From Candidatus Poribacteria bacterium (lineage in GTDB: Bacteria > Poribacteria > WGA-4E > WGA-3G): DNA of 64,000 nucleotides. The notes under the pieces were generated by a model, which did no database searches, was not told the origin of the DNA, and worked only from the letters and a program-made list of their open reading frames with translations. Shown piece by piece: positions 45,790 through 53,541 of this stretch (position 1 is the first letter of the stretch; each line of letters starts with the position of its first letter). The stretch is from the NCBI GenBank assembly GCA_028824685.1, contig JAPPCZ010000022.1:24050-88049 (forward strand), read 5' to 3'. The position numbers and the translations under genes were made by a program.

Positions 45790-45818
45790 ATTTTAGCATA
45801 ATGGACTTGTGGTGTCAA
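45790..45818 (-). promoter_or_regulatory. Promoter giving a leaderless rimI transcript
   Basis: TTGACA (45818-45813), 17 bp, TAAAAT (45795-45790), then 7 nt to the ATG at 45782. Transcription should start at or next to the start codon. No ribosome site is present. Confidence 0.6.
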
Positions 45819-45892
45819 GAAAGTGATTGTTGGAATTGGATGTTTTCGATTCAGACAATCGCGTGTGAGGTTTTAGATACATTTTTATAAAG

Positions 45893-45924
45893 AAAGGCAG
45901 GTAACACATCGGTTACCTGCCTTT
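45893..45924. terminator. Bidirectional terminator-like hairpin
   Basis: AAAGGCAGGTAAC and its exact complement around ACATCG, 20 bp beyond the stop of the 45944 gene, flanked by short A/T runs on both sides. Confidence 0.75.
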
Positions 45925-45943
45925 GGTATTGTGAATAACCTTG

Positions 45944-46963
45944 TTATTTTTCCTGTTGCAACTGGCTTATTACCGCCTCGGCGAAGTCCGCATCCCAGTT
46001 TTGAGACAGAACCTCGCGCACAACAGAGAGCTTCTCTTGCCGATTACCAGAAGTATCGGTTGATAACAAGTTTTCCACTCGGTTGACAACATCGGTTTGC
46101 ATCTGTGTTTGCCGCCGTTGGAGCATCTGACGCGATTCCTCAGTTGGAAAAAACGCTCCATATTCCTCAGTTGTTAGAAAGGGCAGGATGAAAACCTCGG
46201 GGTACTTTTCACTGAGCTGATTGCTCCACTCTGTAACCTTAAACGTCAAGTCATCTTGCCATTTTTTCTCGTTTTGCCGTTGTTCGGCTGAGGGAGAAGA
46301 AACGGGTTCTTCCGGACGCGTGGTTGTTGGTAATCGCGTTGCATTCGGAGGCGAGACACCATTTTTCGACGGTGTTTCATCTTCTGCAAATGACCCGTTG
46401 TTTGTAGTCATTTTTTCTTGTCTCTCAACAAGTGCCATAAATCCCGGCTTCCATGCGATGAAATTCCCATCATCATCAATGTCCGCGAATTTTCTAAGGC
46501 GTGGAAGTACCTCTGCTTTCAGGTAGGCATCAAATTCAGCATCCTCTGCTTCGCGCTGTTGCCGTTGCCTTTCCCGCTCTTTTTGCCGTTGTGGACGATT
46601 CTTTTTCCACTCAAGCGACCATTTTATCATGGGTTCTTGTTCACGGAGCGTGTCATCAATTGTTTGATAGAGTTTGTCAAACGTTTCTTGATGTTTTTCC
46701 ATGCTTTGCAAGTAATCCAAAAAATGCTGTTCTTTGATTTTTGGATCCATTTTTTGGATTTCGTCTGGCGGTAAATGCTTCGCAATCGAGTTTTCCCACA
46801 GTTGTCGATATTCTGCTATCTTTTCAGAAGAAATGCTTCTGGTGTTCTGTGTTGGATTTGACGGTTGCAATGCGGTGTCACTTTGTTGACTCCGCATCCA
46901 CCAAAAAACACAAATAAACGATAACAGGAACACGATAATGCCGATATAGAATTTTATGTTCAT
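45944..46963 (-). CDS. Membrane-anchored charged protein, 339 aa
   Basis: A single N-terminal membrane helix (FYIGIIVFLLSFICVFWWM) is followed by a long hydrophilic region. Residues about 110-150 are very rich in K, R, Q and E (RPQRQKERERQRQQREAED), then a low-complexity Thr/Ser/Pro linker (RLPTTTRPEEPVSSPSA), then a helical C-terminus. Looks like a periplasmic helical protein. Not recognised. ATG at 46963 uses GAGGA that lies inside the end of the preceding gene, so the two are translationally coupled. Confidence 0.7.
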   Translation of the reverse strand: MNIKFYIGIIVFLLSFICVFWWMRSQQSDTALQPSNPTQNTRSISSEKIAEYRQLWENSIAKHLPPDEIQKMDPKIKEQHFLDYLQSMEKHQETFDKLYQTIDDTLREQEPMIKWSLEWKKNRPQRQKERERQRQQREAEDAEFDAYLKAEVLPRLRKFADIDDDGNFIAWKPGFMALVERQEKMTTNNGSFAEDETPSKNGVSPPNATRLPTTTRPEEPVSSPSAEQRQNEKKWQDDLTFKVTEWSNQLSEKYPEVFILPFLTTEEYGAFFPTEESRQMLQRRQTQMQTDVVNRVENLLSTDTSGNRQEKLSVVREVLSQNWDADFAEAVISQLQQEK

Positions 46964-46967
46964 TGTG

Positions 46968-47867
46968 TTAGTCCTCATCTAAATCTATTTCAGGGATCGG
47001 GTTCTGCTCGAAATACTCTGTCCAATTGAAATCGGGGTTATCTTCGCCCCAAGCGGCGATCATCTGATCCATACGCGCCTGGAGTATGGGTATCTCAACA
47101 CGTAATGCGTCACGCCTTCTAGTTTTAGCCTTTAGCTCATCACTTTTCGTTTTTAACTCTCCCCTCAATATTTTGAGAACATCCCCTAGTTCCTTGACCT
47201 TTTTTGCTCTAGAGTTTACCCAAATGGTCATATTTTGCACGTTGCCTGTCCATTCACTTACAGATCTTTTTGCAGATGATTCCTCATTTTTCCGTTTACT
47301 CAACTCCTTTTTGGCTGCTTTTAGTGCCTTTTTGGAAGTTTGCATATCGGAATGTGCATTCAGCCAATCTTGCCTATACATTGTGCCATCGTAACACAAA
47401 CTGTTACCATAAATACTTATGTAACATTCATCACAATTGCGAACATGATCGTAATAGGCATCCCGCGCGCTGTCGGCTTCTTCTTTATCCACATCATAGA
47501 GATTTTGTGCGGTTGACACAGCACTTTCTGCGTTGCTTGTTGCCAACTTGGCAGCAGCATATGTGGATTCTGCCATCGCTAAGTTTCCCTCATGCGACGC
47601 TAATATGGCAGCAGCACTCGCCAATTCTAATACAGCTTCTAAATAATCATCATTCTCGCTGTCAATACTAAGCTCAAGATTAGCTACCTGTTCATCAAGT
47701 GTTGGGATTAAATTTTTTAATTTATTATACAGAGCAATAGCATTTCGTACCGCCTTAATTGCACTAATGACCTGGGTCCAAGTAACAGCGGAAGCAAACA
47801 TTGTGATGCATAGTAGTGCAATAAGAATAAAGGTAAATGTTCCCTTTTTAGACATGAAAATTTTCAT
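46968..47867 (-). CDS. Exported coiled-coil protein, 299 aa
   Basis: A Sec signal (FTFILIALLCITMFASA) followed by an almost wholly helical protein with long heptad patterns, for example LELASAAAILASHEGNLAMAE and KKALKAAKKELSKRKNEE. A pair of CDEC-type cysteines (NCDECYISIYGNSLCYDG) interrupts the coil near residue 145. The C-terminus is acidic (PIPEIDLDED). No known family. AAGGAGATTTT precedes the ATG. It lies behind a structured leader and a perfect consensus promoter, both duplicated upstream of the 48161-48679 gene. Likely a surface or periplasmic structural protein. Confidence 0.75.
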   Translation of the reverse strand: MKIFMSKKGTFTFILIALLCITMFASAVTWTQVISAIKAVRNAIALYNKLKNLIPTLDEQVANLELSIDSENDDYLEAVLELASAAAILASHEGNLAMAESTYAAAKLATSNAESAVSTAQNLYDVDKEEADSARDAYYDHVRNCDECYISIYGNSLCYDGTMYRQDWLNAHSDMQTSKKALKAAKKELSKRKNEESSAKRSVSEWTGNVQNMTIWVNSRAKKVKELGDVLKILRGELKTKSDELKAKTRRRDALRVEIPILQARMDQMIAAWGEDNPDFNWTEYFEQNPIPEIDLDED

Positions 47868-47885
47868 CGTTAAAATCTCCTTTGT

Positions 47886-48032
47886 AAGGTGCTAACCTAA
47901 AAGTTTCACAAAACAAGTGGTTTCATGTTGCAATTAGGTTAGCACTGCTATAGTCGGATTATGGCAGTGCCGCGTCGATCAGTGGTCGTAACACCGTCGG
48001 CGCTCCCTATAAACATTATAGGAGACTACCAT
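47886..48032 (-). ncRNA. Structured 5' leader, copy 1 (candidate cis-regulatory RNA)
   Basis: On the minus strand the leader folds into a CCTATAA/TTATAGG hairpin, a CGGTG/CACTG stem, a GCACTGC/GCAGTGC stem and a final long stem GCTAACCTAA/TTAGGTTAGC just before the ribosome site. TAGTC near the 5' end can also pair with GACTA in the loop, making a pseudoknot. Pairing is kept by compensating changes in copy 2. I cannot match it to a known riboswitch. Confidence 0.6.
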
Positions 48033-48043
48033 GAACGTAAATT

Positions 48044-48072
48044 ATTATAAAAAACAAACATACAGTTGTCAA
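48044..48072 (-). promoter_or_regulatory. Perfect consensus sigma70 promoter
   Basis: TTGACA (48072-48067), 17 bp, TATAAT (48049-48044). It should start transcription just upstream of the structured leader. Confidence 0.85.
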
Positions 48073-48160
48073 GAAAAACTTAAGTTTTTCTGATAAAAAT
48101 GAACAATTTACCATCAACATTACGAAGGTAAATTTGGTAAAATTACTGAATTAGATGCGT

Positions 48161-48679
48161 CTAATTCAGTGCCGCTAACGCGTCTCGTGCTTGATTAAGC
48201 TCACGCACAACAGACTTGATATTTTTCGCATTTACACTCATTTTCTGTTGTACAGAAAGAAGGTGATCTGCCGCTTCTTGATGTTCGGCAATCACCTCGT
48301 CCAAATAATCAGTTAAATCGACAACAACACTTTCCCAATAGACTTTCCAAAACCTTGCGTCCTCAATTGCGGCTGCGTCGTTTCCGTTTAGAGCATTTTC
48401 AAGGTCAAGTTTAGCTCGCGTTAGCTCTTTTTCAGCTTCCGAAAGCCAATATCTTGCACTGTCAAGGGTTGCAGAAGCACTTGCTAAGTTGACCTCTGCG
48501 TTGCCTAAATCTATTTCAAGTTGTATCTCCTCAGCATGCAACTTGGCGAGTCTGCTTTCTAAGGCATCAATTTTTGCACGTAACTGTTCTGCATTTTGTG
48601 CATAAACTGTTTGACTTGTTGTAAATAAGATGAAAATACCGAGGAATACGGTAAGGATAGGCAACTTACACTGTTTCAT
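48161..48679 (-). CDS. Exported coiled-coil protein, 172 aa
   Basis: A Sec signal (LTVFLGIFILFTTSQTVYA) followed by a fully helical protein with heptads in AEQLRAKIDALESRLAKLHAEE and LARYWLSEAEKELTRAKLDLE. Similar in type to the 299-residue neighbour and probably a shorter relative: they share AEVNLASASATLDSA-like segments and the same upstream region. AAGGAGAAC precedes the ATG. Unknown function; a stalk, lipoprotein-like spacer or matrix protein is possible. Confidence 0.72.
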   Translation of the reverse strand: MKQCKLPILTVFLGIFILFTTSQTVYAQNAEQLRAKIDALESRLAKLHAEEIQLEIDLGNAEVNLASASATLDSARYWLSEAEKELTRAKLDLENALNGNDAAAIEDARFWKVYWESVVVDLTDYLDEVIAEHQEAADHLLSVQQKMSVNAKNIKSVVRELNQARDALAALN

Positions 48680-48701
48680 TGAAGTTCTCCTTTTTCATGT
48701 A

Positions 48702-48845
48702 AGGTGCTAACCTAAATGCTACACAAACAGATAGTTTAATGATACAATTAGGTTAGCGTTGCTATAGTCGGATTATGGCAGCGCCGCGTCGATCGGTGGT
48801 CGTAACACCGTCGGCGCACCTATAAACATTATAGGAGACTACCAT
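48702..48845 (-). ncRNA. Structured 5' leader, copy 2 (candidate cis-regulatory RNA)
   Basis: The second copy of the leader at 47886. Stem changes relative to copy 1 include CGGTG/CACCG for CGGTG/CACTG and GCGCTGC/GCAACGC for GCACTGC/GCAGTGC. The loop CCATAATCCGACTATAGCA is identical in both copies, as are the GGTAGTCTCC start and the GCTAACCTAA stem. Confidence 0.6.
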
Positions 48846-48856
48846 TGAACAAAACT

Positions 48857-48885
48857 ATTATACAAAATGTGCAAAAAGTTGTCAA
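48857..48885 (-). promoter_or_regulatory. Perfect consensus sigma70 promoter
   Basis: TTGACA (48885-48880), 17 bp, TATAAT (48862-48857), in the same position relative to the leader as in copy 1. Confidence 0.85.
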
Positions 48886-48973
48886 GGAAAAAGTTAAGTT
48901 TTTTTGAAAAAAATTAATAATTTCTCATTAACGTTGATTTTTAACGTTAATTTTCTTAAATAATCCCATCTTT

Positions 48974-49000
48974 CCTCCCTTAAAACAGGGAGGATTTTTT
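48974..49000 (+). terminator. Plus-strand rho-independent terminator
   Basis: CCTCCCT and AGGGAGG around TAAAAC, followed by ATTTTTTT. No plus-strand gene ends here, so it may stop antisense transcription across the leader region. Confidence 0.6.
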
Positions 49001-49101
49001 TGTAAATCTATTTGGTAACTTAAATTATACGAGGAATTGGCATCTATTGTTAAAACACAAGCGAAGACAAAAACATTACACGAACATTGTTAAGTTTGCG
49101 G

Positions 49102-49130
49102 TTGTCTTTTTAAACAACTAATGCTATAAT
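49102..49130 (+). promoter_or_regulatory. Promoter of the aminotransferase gene
   Basis: TTGTCT, 17 bp, TATAAT, 40 bp before the start codon at 49171. Confidence 0.75.
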
Positions 49131-49170
49131 ATCTAATATGGAATTAGCCAAGTATTTTAAGGAGACCTAA

Positions 49171-50316
49171 ATGAAAGACTTTGCGTTTACAGGGGGAAGG
49201 CCTGACCCTTATACGTTTCCTACTGAGGCGTTGATTGAAGCAAGCGCAAAAGCGCTCCATAAATTGGGAGGGCAACTGGTCAATTATCCCGGTGAATCTG
49301 GTTACCGTGGATTGCGCGAACTTGCATCAATGCGCTTTGAGCGGCGAGAAGGTGTCCCGCTTCCAGTAGATAACACCTCAATTACCTCAGGGTCAATGCA
49401 GGCACTTGAATTAGTACTGGGAACATTTATTAAACCGGGTGATACGGTGTTAACGGAGGAATTTACCTATAGCGGCACACTCGGTATTATGCGACATCTC
49501 AAAGCGAATATTGTCGGGATACCGATGGATTATGTAGACGGCATGGATATGGATGCGTTGGAGGAAAAGTTGAAGGAGCTTAAACGCCAAAATGTCACAC
49601 CTTCTCTTATCTATACGACATCCAACCACCAAAACCCAACAGGTGCGATTCTGTCACTTGAACGGCGGCACCGCATGTTGGAACTGGCGGAAGAATATGA
49701 CACACTCATTGTAGAAGACGATTGCTACGGCGATATAGATTTTGTGCCGAACCCAACGCCTGCTTCACTGTTTAAGTTGGACACATCTAACAGAGTTATT
49801 TTCATCGCGACGTTCTCAAAAATCTTGGGAGCAGGAGTCCGACAAGGTTACTTTGTTGCCAAACAACCCTATTACGGGATGATTCACCACAATCGTTGGG
49901 ATGGTGGTACGAGTGCACTTGCAAGTGCTATTGTGGCAGAGTTTTTCATGGAACATCTTGAAGCACACCTTGCAACGACAAATGCTGCTGTCGGTGCTAA
50001 ATGTCAAGCCGTGATTGATACGCTTGAAACACACGTCAGCGATCTCTGTACGTGGACGAAACCTCGCGGAGGACTTTTCCTATGGATAGATCTGCCGGAA
50101 TCGACTGATATGAATAAGTTAAGTGAGTTGGCATCGGCAAAAGGTGTGGGCTATAGCAACGGCAGTGCGTTCCACTATGCAGGCGATCCGGTAAAAGCAA
50201 TTCGATTGGCGTATGCGTATTGTCATGTAGATGACGTTCCAGAAGGGATCACCTACTTAGCAGAAGCAATTCGAAGTGCACAAGTGGCTACAGTTGATGC
50301 CGCTGCAGCGGATTAA
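49171..50316 (+). CDS. PLP-dependent aminotransferase, class I/II (LysN/2-aminoadipate type)
   Basis: 381 residues of aminotransferase fold type I. The PLP lysine is in ATFSKILGAGVRQGYF (about 213), with YTTSNHQNPTGAILSLERR and VEDDCYGDID as the usual cofactor-binding stretches. The opening FTGGRPDPYTFPTEAL and the NYPGESGYRGLRELAS segment fit the subgroup of MocR-related and alpha-aminoadipate aminotransferases. AAGGAGACC lies before the ATG. Followed by a sulfatase-like gene 72 bp downstream. Confidence 0.92.
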   Translation: MKDFAFTGGRPDPYTFPTEALIEASAKALHKLGGQLVNYPGESGYRGLRELASMRFERREGVPLPVDNTSITSGSMQALELVLGTFIKPGDTVLTEEFTYSGTLGIMRHLKANIVGIPMDYVDGMDMDALEEKLKELKRQNVTPSLIYTTSNHQNPTGAILSLERRHRMLELAEEYDTLIVEDDCYGDIDFVPNPTPASLFKLDTSNRVIFIATFSKILGAGVRQGYFVAKQPYYGMIHHNRWDGGTSALASAIVAEFFMEHLEAHLATTNAAVGAKCQAVIDTLETHVSDLCTWTKPRGGLFLWIDLPESTDMNKLSELASAKGVGYSNGSAFHYAGDPVKAIRLAYAYCHVDDVPEGITYLAEAIRSAQVATVDAAAAD

Positions 50317-50388
50317 CAACGTGCTTTGCAACCTTTACTTGTTGGCAGTGTAACACTTTAGTGTAGCGAGAACGCTGCGGAGGAAGTT

Positions 50389-51759
50389 TTGCGTAATATC
50401 ATTCTTTTCTCATTAGATACGCTCCGTGCGTCAAGTATGAGTTGTTATGGGCATTCTCACCTGACAACTCCACACCTTGACGCATTGGTAGCAGATGCCA
50501 CCCTTTTTGAAAGTTGTATCAGTCCACATATCCCTACGCATCCAGCACATACAACGATGTTCACTGGAAAAGATGTATTGACGCACCAAATTATAACGCA
50601 AGGTGGACGTTTAAATCTTTCTGAAAACATCAAGACGCTCCCGGAGTTGCTAAGCGAAGCAGGTTTTTTCACTGTAGCAGCGGACAATTTGGGACGCTGG
50701 TTTCAACGCGGTTTTCCAGAAAACCAGTATCGCGGCTATCAATGGGAAACGCGCTATCGAAATGCACGGAAGGCTGAAGCGGTGAATCAAACAGCGATAG
50801 AACTGTTGGAACTTGCACAATCGCAGGATAAACCGTGGTTTGCGTTTCTTCACTATTGGGATCCTCATACGCCTTATCTTCCACCACTCCCATTTGAACG
50901 GATGTTTTATAGTGGCGACGAATGCGATCCGAACAATCGGAGTATGGATGCTGTCTATGCATGTGAGCCGTTTACAGATTATTTTCGGCAGTGGATGTGC
51001 AAACCCGACCCAGATGATCCTGATGACCTCGCTAAAAAACGTCTCTGGACAGACCGTAGGTATGTGAATTCGCAGTATGATGCTTCAATTGCTTATATGG
51101 ATGCATCTTTGGCGCAGCTTTTCCAATATCTACAAGACTGTGGACTAATGGAAGAAACGCTCTTGGTAATTACGGCTGACCACGGTGAAGAACTTGATGA
51201 ACACCAACTTTGGTATGACCATCACGGGTTGTATCAAACGAATTGCCATATTCCGTTGATAATGCACTGCCCCGCGATTATCCCGAAAGGGCAGCGGCTT
51301 GATGGGTTAGTGTCGCTGAAGGACATAGCGCCGACTGTTTTAGATTATGCTGGGCAAAGTGCTTTGGAAAAACGCGAAAAGATGGAAGGGGCAAGCCTTC
51401 GCAGTTTGGTTGAAAATGGCGCAGATGACGGTTCATGCGAAGCAATCTATCTGACAGAATGCGGATGGATGAAAAAGCGTGGATGGCAGACACGAAAGTG
51501 GAAACTGATTGTAGAGACCGGCGGCACACCTGCCGTCTATAATACCCCCGATATTGAACTCTACGATCTTGAGGAAGACCCTGATGAAATTTATAATTTG
51601 GCTGAAGAAGCGGATGACATTGTTGCACAATTAAAAAACGATATGGACGCTTTCTTGAAACAGCGGTTAGCCGAAACAGGGCTGCCAGACCCGACAGTTG
51701 AACAGGAAATCACAATGCGGCGGATTGGAGATAAAACAAAAGCTGTGCCGCTGCCATAA
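50389..51759 (+). CDS. Sulfatase-superfamily hydrolase lacking the formylglycine Cys/Ser
   Basis: 456 residues with TTG start preceded by GGAGGA. Alkaline-phosphatase-superfamily metal sites are present: FSLDTLRASSMSCYG near the N-terminus and ITADHGEELDEH. Where Cys-type sulfatases have CxPxR followed by AS.xTG, this reads THPAHTTMFTG. The nucleophile position is threonine and the arginine is histidine. Threonine is the nucleophile in NPP-, LtaS- and phosphopentomutase-type members, so a phosphoester or phosphonate substrate is possible. It would not be a client of the maturase at 40517. Family assignment is firm; the substrate is unknown. Confidence 0.88.
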   Translation: MRNIILFSLDTLRASSMSCYGHSHLTTPHLDALVADATLFESCISPHIPTHPAHTTMFTGKDVLTHQIITQGGRLNLSENIKTLPELLSEAGFFTVAADNLGRWFQRGFPENQYRGYQWETRYRNARKAEAVNQTAIELLELAQSQDKPWFAFLHYWDPHTPYLPPLPFERMFYSGDECDPNNRSMDAVYACEPFTDYFRQWMCKPDPDDPDDLAKKRLWTDRRYVNSQYDASIAYMDASLAQLFQYLQDCGLMEETLLVITADHGEELDEHQLWYDHHGLYQTNCHIPLIMHCPAIIPKGQRLDGLVSLKDIAPTVLDYAGQSALEKREKMEGASLRSLVENGADDGSCEAIYLTECGWMKKRGWQTRKWKLIVETGGTPAVYNTPDIELYDLEEDPDEIYNLAEEADDIVAQLKNDMDAFLKQRLAETGLPDPTVEQEITMRRIGDKTKAVPLP

Positions 51760-51821
51760 TAACTTCTGATCTTGAGATTACAAACACTCCCAGAAGAAAC
51801 GATCATCTAAAAGAGAGAAAA

Positions 51822-52850
51822 ATGAAAACTATAACTCGTTTTTTGCATGTAAACAGAAAGAAAATAGAAATTGCCCTCATTCTCACAATGATAGGGTTTA
51901 TATTTTATGGGTGTACTGCACTACAAGAGGCACAGCAACGTAGAGAGGAACGGCTCCTTGGAAAGCGAAATACTGACCAACTCATGCTGACACCGTCAGA
52001 TGCAAAGATTGATGTTGATCCGAACCCGATTACAGACAGTCCCCACGGCGTAAGCGACCACTATACACTGACTTTTGCCAAAGATTTGCTGGCTACAGAC
52101 GCGTTTGATGAATCAGCGGAACGGGCTATCTTCGCACAGAGTGCTCTGGGTTATATGGAGAGTCTTTACGATGTGATGTATGAAATTTTCGGTTTTAAAC
52201 CGAAACATAAAATTCACGTAACACTACATCAAGTTTTTCAAGGCACAACCCTGGCCGCATTCACAACAACCGAGTATCGTTATGCTCCTAATATCAAATA
52301 TGTGACAGGTATTAGAATGGATTTCCCGATGATGATGTATGAAAAGCATGGTGTCCGGGTGCATGAGTTAACACATGCATTCACAAATATCTACTTCCTA
52401 CCGACGTGGTTTTCGGAAGGTATCGCCGTGCTGATGCAGACGGAATATGCAAAAGGCGGTTTACATCCGAAATTTGATAACCTTAAACGCAGTCTGGAAC
52501 TTGATCTGGACGGTTTCAACGAATTAGAGAATTGGGGAGGACATGCAGAATCCGGCCCATTGACCCAATGGCGATATAGTTATGCCTACACGGTTGTGTC
52601 GGAACTTCGCAAAAAGTACGGGAACGATCTATACATCAAGGTTTTCGCGTTAATGGAAGCTGATCAATTACATCAAAAATTGGGAGATGATATGCCAACG
52701 AGTTTTCTTGTGTATTACATCAGTAAAGCAGCAGGAGAAGACCTTGTCCCATTCTTTAAAGAGTTAAAGTTTAAAGTACGCAAATTAGAAAAATCGAACA
52801 TTTTGGAATATATACAGCAATTAAGAACTAAAAACCGAAGGAGAAATTGA
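51822..52850 (+). CDS. Lipoprotein with gluzincin-type metallopeptidase motif
   Basis: 342 residues. A signal sequence ends in the lipobox IFYGC (about residue 30). The HELTH zinc motif at about 188 lies in KHGVRVHELTHAF and the third ligand is probably the glutamate of WFSEGIA 20 residues later, as in peptidase MA-like proteins. The C-terminal domain is helical. It overlaps the next lipoprotein gene in TGATG, so the two are coupled. Probably acts at the inner face of the outer membrane or in the periplasm. Substrate unknown. Confidence 0.82.
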   Translation: MKTITRFLHVNRKKIEIALILTMIGFIFYGCTALQEAQQRREERLLGKRNTDQLMLTPSDAKIDVDPNPITDSPHGVSDHYTLTFAKDLLATDAFDESAERAIFAQSALGYMESLYDVMYEIFGFKPKHKIHVTLHQVFQGTTLAAFTTTEYRYAPNIKYVTGIRMDFPMMMYEKHGVRVHELTHAFTNIYFLPTWFSEGIAVLMQTEYAKGGLHPKFDNLKRSLELDLDGFNELENWGGHAESGPLTQWRYSYAYTVVSELRKKYGNDLYIKVFALMEADQLHQKLGDDMPTSFLVYYISKAAGEDLVPFFKELKFKVRKLEKSNILEYIQQLRTKNRRRN

Positions 52851-53533
52851 TGTATACGACACAAAATCAAACAGTGGATAAAAATAAGCAATCTTCTTTA
52901 TTTACATGTAACGAGGCACAGAAAACTTGCTCTATAGGAATGCGGGGTTATGCGTTGATGCCTCTGCTTGGACTGATTCTAATGATGTCTGCGTGTACTC
53001 TCGGACAACAGTGGAGCCAGAACTACGCGGTCATGCCAGGGGTAAAGTCAAATGTGCCCGTTATCATTGACGGTAATCTTGAAACTGTGGGGCAGTCACA
53101 AGAAAAGAAAAGTTCTGGTGATTTAGTGGTTGATATGAAGTTGCCTTCAGAAGCAATTATCTATCTGCCAGACAAAAAAAGGCTCTTTCGGATCGTCATC
53201 TATTCGTCAAATCTGCAAGATTTTCAATTGATGGCGCTCGATTCAATGGGAGAATGGGATAAAATTCATGAGCAGCGTAGCAATAAAGAGCCAATCATAG
53301 ATATTCGTCTCAAACGCTCAGTTACGACTAATGGTGTCAAATTAGTTGTTCGGAAAACAACAGACGATGCCGCACGAAAACGCAAAAACTTAAAGCTTGA
53401 AAGGGAAAATGAAGTTACAGCCGATGGTAAAGTACGCCGTGGGCGACAAGTCTACAAGCTCTATGGCTCCCTAAAAGCACCCGCTAAAATTGCGGAGATG
53501 GAGTTGTACGGTTACGCTAAGGCGACACCGTAA
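52850..53533 (+). CDS. Lipoprotein with discoidin-like domain
   Basis: 227 residues from ATG at 52850, preceded by AAGGAG. The hydrophobic segment (ALMPLLGLILMMSAC) ends in a lipobox at about residue 45, so the N-terminal 30 residues before it are unusually long. The mature part looks like a beta-sandwich related to F5/8 discoidin domains: VIIDGNLETVGQ, LFRIVIYSSNLQDFQLMAL and AEMELYGY are the typical edges. It has a basic insert (RKRKNLKLERENEV). Encoded in an overlapping pair with the peptidase-like lipoprotein. Confidence 0.72.
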   Translation: MYTTQNQTVDKNKQSSLFTCNEAQKTCSIGMRGYALMPLLGLILMMSACTLGQQWSQNYAVMPGVKSNVPVIIDGNLETVGQSQEKKSSGDLVVDMKLPSEAIIYLPDKKRLFRIVIYSSNLQDFQLMALDSMGEWDKIHEQRSNKEPIIDIRLKRSVTTNGVKLVVRKTTDDAARKRKNLKLERENEVTADGKVRRGRQVYKLYGSLKAPAKIAEMELYGYAKATP

Positions 53534-53541
53534 TGTGTTGA

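Noticed and set aside
47886..48032. Known riboswitch in the duplicated leader (SAM, c-di-GMP, cobalamin, THF, fluoride, twister-type ribozyme)
   Set aside because: None of the conserved cores I know for these classes can be seen on either strand, though a database search was not possible.
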